The notes beneath the pieces were generated by a model that searched no databases, was not told where the DNA came from, and saw only the letters and a list, made by a program, of their open reading frames with translations. DNA of 40,694 nt from Micromonospora sp. CPCC 205371. Its GTDB lineage: Bacteria; Actinomycetota; Actinomycetes; Mycobacteriales; Micromonosporaceae. Below, one piece after another: positions 33,795-40,694 of the stretch. The first letter of the stretch is position 1. Every line of letters starts with the position of its first letter. The DNA lies in the NCBI RefSeq assembly GCF_026130045.1, contig NZ_JAIBNX010000012.1, positions 20,945-61,638 of the forward strand, given 5' to 3'. A program made the translations under genes and the position numbers.

Positions 33795-36700
33795 GCTGCG
33801 AACTCCGCGGTCGTGTTCGGCGGGTTGACCAGGACGTACCCGAGCAGGGTGTCCATCGTCATCCCCTCACAGGTGGTCGAGGTGGAGGTGAAGCGCTGGC
33901 CGTTCACGGCGCAGCGGTACAGCGGCCGGCTGTCCACTCCGGACGGTGCCTGCGCCCACAGCCGGCCGAGCTGCCCCAGCACCGTCTTGCCGCCACAGGT
34001 GGCGTCGGTGGACGCGAACTGGTCGCTACCGTCGAGGCAGCCGTAGAGGGGGACCGTACCGGTCACCGGGGTCAGCGCGAGGAACCCGTGCGGACCCTCG
34101 AGCCGGTACCCGATCGGGGCGACGGCCGTCGCCGCCGCGTAGTGCTCGCCGACGTCGTCGTGGTAGTAGCGGTTGAGCGCGACGTACGCCGCTACGTACC
34201 CGAGCGTGACCTGCTTCGTGGCGCCGCCACAGTCGGCGGCCCGCGAATCGAACCGGTCGGCACCGCTGACGCACCGGTAGATCGCGACCGTAGGGATGTT
34301 GGTCGGCGGCACGGTGTAGACCCGACCGATCTCGCCCACCTTCGCGGCGCCCTCGCACCCGCTGTCGGTGGAGCTGAAGTGGTCGCTGCCCGACTGGCAC
34401 GCGTGGAGCGTCGCGGTGTTGGGTCCGGTGGCCACCGGTCTGCCGAGCACCTCCTCGACGTGGTACCCGTCGCGTGGCGGGGTGCCGGTCACGGCGGTGT
34501 AGCGTTCGCCGGCCGCGTTGACGTAGCGACCGAGCTGGTGGGGGTGGGTGCCTGGCCAGCCGGCCCGGATGGCCAGCCGGTTCTCCGCCGGCAGCCCGTA
34601 CCCGACGCGTACCTCGTCGATGGCGCCGACGAAGTGCTGCGTCTTCGCCCGGTTGTACAGCGACCGGCCTAGGGCCAGCTTGCCGGTCGCCACCCACAGC
34701 ACCACGTTGTCGCGGGTACCGACGAGCTTGCCGTCGACGTAGAGGCGCAGTTGCCGGGCGGTGTAGTCGTAAACCCCGGCGACGTGGGTCCACTGGTTCA
34801 CCACCGGAGCCTGCTGCGACGCGACGTACATCATGAGCGCGCCCTCGGAGTCGGACCCCGCCTGCCCGAAGGCCCACCGCTTGAGATTCGCCCGGTACTG
34901 CAGCACGAATCCGCTGTTGTAGCTGCCGTCCTGGCTGACGATGGTCCCAGTCACGTCGTCGCGGCCGAGGTTCACCCAGGCGCTGACACTGAAGCTGTCG
35001 CGCATGTGCACGCCCGTGTAGGTCGACGTCGCCTCGCCGGTGCCGTCGAAGACCGCCGCCTTGCCGGCGACCCCGGGGCCGTAGGTGATGCCACCCGAGG
35101 CCGTCGCGTCGTTCTTACGCCACGAGAAGTCGCGGGTCGTGTCGTCGTCGAACCGGTAGAGCTGGAAGGTCACGTCGCTGGCCTCGTCGTGCATCCGGCG
35201 GATCTGCCCGGCGGTCAGCACATGCTGGTACAGGCGCACGTCGTCGACGCCGCGGGCGAACATGCCGGTAGGCGTCCCGTTCCACTTGGCCCGGCCGATC
35301 GACACCGGCCCGCTCGACGGCGGCACGGTGACCCCGACCTGCACGGCCGACAGGACCCCGTTGACATACAGGCGCAACTGACGGCGGTCGGGTTCGGCGT
35401 CGTAGCTCACCGCGAGGTGGGTCCACTCGCCGATCGCTGCGGCCTCGGTCGACAGCACCGTGACGGCCTGCGCGTCGTTCTGGTCGGCGCGCGGCACGAC
35501 CACTGCCCACCGCTTGACGTCGCCCTGGTAGCGCAGATGGAAGGCACTGACCCGGTTGCCGTCCTGACCAACGACGGCATAGTTCTTCGTGTCGCCGGTG
35601 GTCTGGTAGACCCAGGCCGTGGCGGTGAAACCGCGGGTGGTGTCCAGTGCCGGGGCGGCGGTCTCGGCGTACCCGGTCGACCCGTCGAGCCAGACGGCGT
35701 AGCCGTCGCGCCCGCCGATCCACGACGCGCCGCCCTTGAAGGTGGCCGTCCGGCCCTTGCCACTCGCGTCGGCGAGGGTGGTGCCGGTGTTCTCGTCGGC
35801 CTTCCAGTGCCCGGCGTCCGGGGCCGGCACGGCGGTCGCCACCGGCTCGGCCGGGTACGAGTGGTAAATGGTCTCCACCCGCTTGGCATCGAGCGCGCCC
35901 GTGTACAGGCGCACCTCGTCGACGTCGCCGGTCCAGAAGCCGGCCGGCTGCCCGCCGGCCTGGCCGCGCCCGATGGCCAGGCCACCGGCCGCCTGCCATG
36001 GGGTGTTGAGCGTGCCCTCGTCGTGGCGGGTGCCGTTGACGTAGATCACCATCATCTTGGCGGCCGGGTCGTACACGCCGACCAGGTGCACCCACTCGCC
36101 GACCTCGTCGAGGCGGGTGGCGATCGACGCCTTCGTCACCGTGACCTGGTCGGCCTCGGGCATCTCGAAGAACCAGGCACCGCACTGGTACTGGTCGTCG
36201 TCGACGAGGTGGCCGAGCCGGAACTTGCTGCCGGTGCCACCGTCGACCGTCACCGCGTCCATCTTGGACGGTCGGGTCGCACAGTTGGTGGGGTTCACCC
36301 GCACCCACGCGCTGACCGTGAACGCCTTGTCGGTGCGCACGTCGACGCCTGGCGTGGTGATCGCTCCCCCGGTGCCGGAAAGGTGCACCGCGTTGCCTAC
36401 CCGGCCGGCGGTGAAGCCGGCGTCGCCGGACCGGGTGCCGCCGCGCGCCCCGACCGAGTCGGCGGCCCGGCCGCCGCTGGGCTCGTCGAGCTTCCACTCG
36501 TGGACCAGGCTCAGGTCGCGCCCGGCCATGGTGGCGATCTCGTCGGCGAACAGCGGGCGCGACCACACCGACACGTCGTCGACGGCGCCGGGGAAGAAGC
36601 CGACCCGGTTGCCGGCCCACTTGCCAGCGCCGATCTGCAGATCGCCGGTGGTCGACGCGAAGATGGCAACCGCGTCCCGGCTGCCCACCAGTACCCCGTT

Positions 36701-39700
36701 GACGTAGAACTCGACGCGCCGGCTCACCGCGTTGTAGGTGGCCGCCAGGTGGGTCCAGGCACCGACCTGCGCCACTGGCCCGGTCACGTCGACGCGCACC
36801 GCGTTGGTCTCGTCGTCGCGGCCGAACAACGTGACCAACCAGGCACCGTCGGGGTTGGCCTGCAACTGGAACTGGGAGATCCGGCTGCCGTCCTGCGACA
36901 CGACCGTCGACTGCCCGCCGGTGCGGTCGAGCCGGGCCCAGGCCGCGACCGAGAAGCTGCGGCCGGTGTCCACCGCGCGCTTCGCGCTGACGTAGGTCGT
37001 GCTGCCGTCCAAGCGCACCGCGAGGTCGTTCGGCTGGGGGAAGGTGGACTGGCCGCCGGCGTAGTCGACCGCCGGTCCGCCGTCCCGGCCGTTGTAGGCG
37101 GTCGGGTCAGCCACGAGGTTGCCGTCGAACGCCCACCGCGCCACCGCGACCGCGTCCCGGCTCACCAGGCCCTGCAACTCCGCCTCGGACAGCACTCGGT
37201 TGTAGGTGCGCACCTCGTCGACCGTTCCGTGCCACGGGTTGACCCGGGTGCCTTCCGCCAGCCCGCCGCCGACGCGGAACGCACCGCTGGCGTTGAACCC
37301 GCCGGTGCGGGTCGCGGAGCCCGAGGCCCGCCCGTCCACGAACAGCTGAATCGTCCCGGTCGACGCGTCGTAGACCGCAGCGACGTGGGTCGACCGGTCG
37401 ACCACCGCTGTTCGGGCGGCGCTGCGCACCACGGAGTCGGTCGCCCGGGGCGAGCGGGTGTCGGCCGACGGCAGGTACAGCTCCCACACGCCGCCGTCGA
37501 CGTTGCGGTACCCGAGGAAGAAGCCGCTGTTGACCTCGCCGTCCTGAGAGATGGCGGTGTGCGTGTGGCCGCTGGCCGGCGCCCGGTCGGGCGTCAACCA
37601 CCCCGCCACGGTGAAGCTCTGGTCGGTCCGCACCACCGGCCCGGTCATGGTGACGTGATCGTCGATGCCGCCGAGCCGCACCGCGCCGTCGACCGGCCCG
37701 GGCCCGAACGACGCGCCACCGGCCAGCACACCCGCCGTGCCACCCGGCACCGCGTTGGTGGCCGTCCGCGACGTCGGGTCGTCGTCGAACTTCCAGTACC
37801 CGGTCTGCACGTTGTCGCTGCCCACCGCGGCCCGCACCTCGTCGGCCGACAGCGGCCGGTCGTACAGCTTGACCTCGTCGATCATGCCGGGGAAGAAGCC
37901 GGTGAAGACGCCGCCGTGCTCCTGGTAGCCGATCCGGAAGTACCCGGCGGCGTTCCAGGTCGGGTGGTGCGGCGCCGTGCCGGCCTGCACACCGTTGACG
38001 TAGAACGCGATCCGCTTCGTGGTCGCGTCGTAGACGCCGGCGAAGTGGGTCCACTCGCCGACCACGGGCCGGGACGGGGCGCGTACGAAGTCGTGGCCGG
38101 GCGGGCTGGTCGAGTCGGTCTGCGGTAACACGAAGACGAAGCGGTCGTTCCAGCCCTCGTACTGGATGGAGAAGCCCACATTGTTGGCGCCGCTCTGGCT
38201 GACCACCGTGGCCTTCTCGACGTTCAGCCGGTCGATCTTCGCCCACGCGGAGACCGAGAAGCTGGTGTCGGTACGGGCGCCGGTCTGCACCGCGACCCGC
38301 CCCGACGCGCCGTCGAGGCTCACCCCGGTGCCCACCGCGCCGGGCGCGTAGGTGGCGCCGCCGAGCAGGCTGCCGTCGCGCCAGCCGAGGTAGGCGGTGT
38401 CCTTGGCGTCGCCTTCGAGCGACCACTGCGCCAGCGGGCCGTTGCCGGGCCGCACATAGAAGTGGTGGATCTTCTTCTCGCTCTTGTTGCCGGCCCGGTC
38501 GACGCTGCGCACGTAGAGGTCGCGCGGCCCGTCCCCGGGCGGCGTGAGGCTGACCGTCGCCGATCCGCCGAGCGCGTCCGCCTCGATCCGGGTGCCCGGT
38601 TCGTCGGTCCAGCCGTACAGGTAGTGGTCGATGTCGGTGACGCCGCTCGGGCTGAACGTGAAGTCGCCGGGCACCGACGCCCCGCCGTGCCAACGGTTGT
38701 CGGTCGGGTACATCACGCTCGTCACGGTCGGTTTCGCGGCGGGCGGGGTCACGTCGACCACGAACGGGCCGGGCCCACGCCGCCACGGGCCCTCGCCACC
38801 GGGGGCCCCCTCACGGGGGTGCCCGTCACGGGCCCGCACGTACCAGTCGATGGTCTGCCCGTCCCAGGCGCCCACGTTCACGCGGTGGCTGTGCCAGTTG
38901 CCCGAGCCGAGGGTGCCGCCCGGCCGGTGCGGGTTGTTGTTGCCGTTGTTGTACACGTCCCAGTCGGCGTAGAGGGCCTCACCCGGATCGGGGTCGGTCA
39001 GCTGTGCCTGGAACGTGACCCACGGGTCGTCGACGTACGGCATGCCGCCGCACCACCGGCAGGGCGCCGGCAGGCCGGGGTCGACGCGTACCGCGTTGGG
39101 CTCGTTGGGCGGGGCGCTGAACCTGACGTACAGCCACGCCGCGCTCGCGTACCGGCGCCAGAACAGCTGCCCGTCCCGGTTGTCGTTCTCGTTGTCGGAG
39201 ACGACCGCGTACGAGGTGTAGCCGCCGAGCCGCACACCGGTGCCGAGCTTCCAGACCGCGTCACCGGAGCAGCCGACCCCGGTTCGGGCTGCCCAGCTCA
39301 ACCCGGGCTGGGTGTTCCAGGTCATCGACGAGGAGAAGCTGTCGTCGTACCGCCAGAGGGAGTGGTTGCGGGAGGCGCAGTCGGCCCCATTGTTGACGGT
39401 GATCAACAGCTTCGTGTAGTCGTGGTCGACGATGGTGCGGCCGGCCAGGAACGTGGTCTCGAAGCTGTAGTACGTGCGCGCGACCCCGATGCCCCGGCAG
39501 TCACCGCCGTGCAGGTACGGGCACGGGCCGACCTTGCCCAACCCGTCGCTGTCGCCGTACCAGTAGCTTTGGGTCGGCTTGCCGCTGTACACGAGCGCCC
39601 AGTGCGACCGCCCGGCCAGGTGCTCGCTCGGGTCGATGACGACCGGGTAGCGCAGCGCCGGGTCGTCGAAGAAGCCTGGTGCGGGTACCAGCGAAAGGCT

Positions 39701-40477
39701 GTCGGCATCGGCGACGAGCTGGACCGGGGCGCGCTTCGCGTCGTCGGCCGGACCGTCCACAGCGGACCCGGCCCGGTCCCACATCAACGGCGGTGAGCTG
39801 GCCAGCACCGCCTCGCCGGACGGAGCGCGCACCTTGGTGCCGCCGTCGGGGCGCACCGTCAGCGTGAGGCCCTTGGTCTCCAGGCCGAGGCGGATGCGGC
39901 GCAGCGCCGGGTTGCGCGCCGCCTCGGCGTCGCGCACGACGAGCCGCTTGACGTAGCCGGTCGGGTCGGCGCGCAGCGTCAGGTCGACGCCCGGCAGCAC
40001 GTCCCGGTAGGTGGCCACCGCGCCGAGAAGTTGCGGCTGCGGCAGCGTGCCGGGCCACCGGTATGCGAGGGAACCTCCGGCCACCGCGGACCGGATGAGC
40101 GGGTGCGCCGACCCGCCCCCAGAGAACACGTAGTCGGCGCTCGCGGCGCGCGGTGCGACCGTTCCGTCGGCCCGGCGCACCAGCGTGGTGTCGATGTCGA
40201 CCCAGCGACCATTGCGCTGCACGCGGACCGGCACGTTTGTCACCGCGGCGCTCATCGACCCGTCCGGCAACGCGTGGACCAGCCGGGTCTCCGTCGTCAG
40301 GTCGGCGGCGACGACCGCGCTCCGCTGACGGCGCGCCAGCTCACGGGCGGTCGCCGTGTCCGGTGCCGTGGTGATGACCCGCTCCGGCAGGCGCTGCTCG
40401 GCCGACTGCGTGATCGCGACCATTGATGCGGCCAGAAGGGCCACGACCAGGCCCGTCCGGTACCACAGCGTTCTCAC
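33791..40477 (-). CDS. Giant secreted protein with six LamG/concanavalin-like domains
   Basis: About 2228 residues from a GTG at 40477 preceded by GGGAGGGG; the frame continues to 40510, but the later start gives a cleaner signal peptide (TLWYRTGLVVALLAASMVAI). The first 640 residues form a secretion-associated N-terminal region seen in actinobacterial DNRLRE-type wall proteins. Six tandem LamG-like jelly-roll domains follow, starting near 690, 900, 1120, 1335, 1565 and 1780. Each has the W-x-LDG...SFSVSAWAK and WTHxAGVYD...FYVNG pattern and ends in DEVRLYxRxL. The last 250 residues hold four Cys-paired repeats of about 30 residues. It is a likely cell-surface adhesin or Rhs partner. Its stop overlaps the Rhs ATG. 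Confidence 0.88.
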   Translation of the reverse strand: MRTLWYRTGLVVALLAASMVAITQSAEQRLPERVITTAPDTATARELARRQRSAVVAADLTTETRLVHALPDGSMSAAVTNVPVRVQRNGRWVDIDTTLVRRADGTVAPRAASADYVFSGGGSAHPLIRSAVAGGSLAYRWPGTLPQPQLLGAVATYRDVLPGVDLTLRADPTGYVKRLVVRDAEAARNPALRRIRLGLETKGLTLTVRPDGGTKVRAPSGEAVLASSPPLMWDRAGSAVDGPADDAKRAPVQLVADADSLSLVPAPGFFDDPALRYPVVIDPSEHLAGRSHWALVYSGKPTQSYWYGDSDGLGKVGPCPYLHGGDCRGIGVARTYYSFETTFLAGRTIVDHDYTKLLITVNNGADCASRNHSLWRYDDSFSSSMTWNTQPGLSWAARTGVGCSGDAVWKLGTGVRLGGYTSYAVVSDNENDNRDGQLFWRRYASAAWLYVRFSAPPNEPNAVRVDPGLPAPCRWCGGMPYVDDPWVTFQAQLTDPDPGEALYADWDVYNNGNNNPHRPGGTLGSGNWHSHRVNVGAWDGQTIDWYVRARDGHPREGAPGGEGPWRRGPGPFVVDVTPPAAKPTVTSVMYPTDNRWHGGASVPGDFTFSPSGVTDIDHYLYGWTDEPGTRIEADALGGSATVSLTPPGDGPRDLYVRSVDRAGNKSEKKIHHFYVRPGNGPLAQWSLEGDAKDTAYLGWRDGSLLGGATYAPGAVGTGVSLDGASGRVAVQTGARTDTSFSVSAWAKIDRLNVEKATVVSQSGANNVGFSIQYEGWNDRFVFVLPQTDSTSPPGHDFVRAPSRPVVGEWTHFAGVYDATTKRIAFYVNGVQAGTAPHHPTWNAAGYFRIGYQEHGGVFTGFFPGMIDEVKLYDRPLSADEVRAAVGSDNVQTGYWKFDDDPTSRTATNAVPGGTAGVLAGGASFGPGPVDGAVRLGGIDDHVTMTGPVVRTDQSFTVAGWLTPDRAPASGHTHTAISQDGEVNSGFFLGYRNVDGGVWELYLPSADTRSPRATDSVVRSAARTAVVDRSTHVAAVYDASTGTIQLFVDGRASGSATRTGGFNASGAFRVGGGLAEGTRVNPWHGTVDEVRTYNRVLSEAELQGLVSRDAVAVARWAFDGNLVADPTAYNGRDGGPAVDYAGGQSTFPQPNDLAVRLDGSTTYVSAKRAVDTGRSFSVAAWARLDRTGGQSTVVSQDGSRISQFQLQANPDGAWLVTLFGRDDETNAVRVDVTGPVAQVGAWTHLAATYNAVSRRVEFYVNGVLVGSRDAVAIFASTTGDLQIGAGKWAGNRVGFFPGAVDDVSVWSRPLFADEIATMAGRDLSLVHEWKLDEPSGGRAADSVGARGGTRSGDAGFTAGRVGNAVHLSGTGGAITTPGVDVRTDKAFTVSAWVRVNPTNCATRPSKMDAVTVDGGTGSKFRLGHLVDDDQYQCGAWFFEMPEADQVTVTKASIATRLDEVGEWVHLVGVYDPAAKMMVIYVNGTRHDEGTLNTPWQAAGGLAIGRGQAGGQPAGFWTGDVDEVRLYTGALDAKRVETIYHSYPAEPVATAVPAPDAGHWKADENTGTTLADASGKGRTATFKGGASWIGGRDGYAVWLDGSTGYAETAAPALDTTRGFTATAWVYQTTGDTKNYAVVGQDGNRVSAFHLRYQGDVKRWAVVVPRADQNDAQAVTVLSTEAAAIGEWTHLAVSYDAEPDRRQLRLYVNGVLSAVQVGVTVPPSSGPVSIGRAKWNGTPTGMFARGVDDVRLYQHVLTAGQIRRMHDEASDVTFQLYRFDDDTTRDFSWRKNDATASGGITYGPGVAGKAAVFDGTGEATSTYTGVHMRDSFSVSAWVNLGRDDVTGTIVSQDGSYNSGFVLQYRANLKRWAFGQAGSDSEGALMMYVASQQAPVVNQWTHVAGVYDYTARQLRLYVDGKLVGTRDNVVLWVATGKLALGRSLYNRAKTQHFVGAIDEVRVGYGLPAENRLAIRAGWPGTHPHQLGRYVNAAGERYTAVTGTPPRDGYHVEEVLGRPVATGPNTATLHACQSGSDHFSSTDSGCEGAAKVGEIGRVYTVPPTNIPTVAIYRCVSGADRFDSRAADCGGATKQVTLGYVAAYVALNRYYHDDVGEHYAAATAVAPIGYRLEGPHGFLALTPVTGTVPLYGCLDGSDQFASTDATCGGKTVLGQLGRLWAQAPSGVDSRPLYRCAVNGQRFTSTSTTCEGMTMDTLLGYVLVNPPNTTAEFAA

Positions 40478-40694
40478 TCTCTCGTCCCCTCCCGACGGAC
40501 GGCGCGCCAACCGACGTACCGCGCCTCATAGAGGGTCGCGGACGGTCCTTTCGCCACGCTTTCAGCTCGCTGTCGCGTGGCGGCCATCGCACGTCGGCCA
40601 GCAGCGGTCGGGCGCCCCCGGCAGCAGCGGGACGGCGTCGGCCCGGCCGTCCTCCCCCCGGCCCCCACCCCCCAACGGCACCCCGCCCGGGTTC
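40478..40694 (-). other. 5' region of the LamG-Rhs operon, no gene seen
   Basis: GC-rich leader with runs of C (plus strand), no ORF with family resemblance and no clear -35/-10. It should carry the operon promoter unless that lies beyond the window. Confidence 0.3.

Noticed and set aside
34751-38128. 1125-codon plus-strand open frame opposite the LamG gene, and a similar one at 38462-39796
   Set aside because: Repetitive antisense shadows of the LamG repeats; no start signals or domains.

Overview
The window is high-GC actinobacterial DNA, probably from a filamentous or soil actinomycete. The evidence is frequent GTG/TTG starts, ATGA-coupled operons, apparently leaderless promoters, remnants of a type VII secretion (Ecc) locus, PknB-type kinase fragments, and a secreted LamG/Rhs pair. 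I see no rRNA, tRNA or true CRISPR array.

Layout. (1) 0-0.7 kb: decayed genes, namely a frameshifted Ser/Thr kinase C-lobe and an ABM-domain fragment. (2) 0.7-16.6 kb: a mosaic catabolic and transport region. It holds an aldehyde dehydrogenase plus ABM-domain protein (+); IS21-type transposase and DsbA/FrnE-like fragments; a complete BMP-type (NupNOPQ-like) ABC importer (-); a divergent RpiR/SIS regulator with a TrpF-like barrel protein (+); a PfkB kinase (+) convergent with a LacI regulator (-); and an IclR regulator (-) divergent from an operon of N-carbamoylsarcosine-amidase-like hydrolase, hydantoinase-like cyclic amidohydrolase and RidA-family protein (+). Two nearly identical 33-bp sites, one at the left edge (699-731) and one at the IclR promoter (13841-13873), suggest that both ends of this region belong to one IclR regulon. 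(3) 16.6-19.4 kb: decayed eccC, eccD, transposase and kinase N-lobe pieces around an intact Tat-exported MBL-fold hydrolase. (4) 19.4-26.1 kb: a compact minus-strand aromatic-degradation operon with its TetR regulator: extradiol-type VOC dioxygenase, FAH-family hydrolase, MhpA-type hydroxylase, acyl-CoA ligase and DoxX-like membrane protein. (5) 26.1-28.4 kb: a second graveyard with an indoleamine 2,3-dioxygenase pseudogene, a possible IS5-like fragment, a heme O synthase tail and a truncated lipoprotein, plus a strong-looking orphan promoter. (6) 28.4-40.5 kb: a two-gene minus-strand operon for very large secreted proteins, a six-LamG protein of about 2230 residues translationally coupled to an 1796-residue Rhs/YD-repeat protein with an unfamiliar C-terminal tip and no visible immunity gene.

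How it works together (inference). Region 2 probably imports a nucleoside- or ureide-like solute. It then opens a cyclic amide, hydrolyses the carbamoyl product, scavenges a reactive enamine with RidA and oxidises an aldehyde. The TrpF-like barrel and PfkB kinase handle a sugar or sugar-phosphate part. Region 4 would hydroxylate and ring-cleave a phenolic acid. The exact substrates cannot be read from the sequence. Regions 1, 3 and 5 look like repeated integration and deletion sites between these modules. Hand counts of four 60-base lines gave 58-62% GC in the ALDH and hydantoinase genes and 72-77% in the transporter and Rhs genes, in line with mosaic origin.
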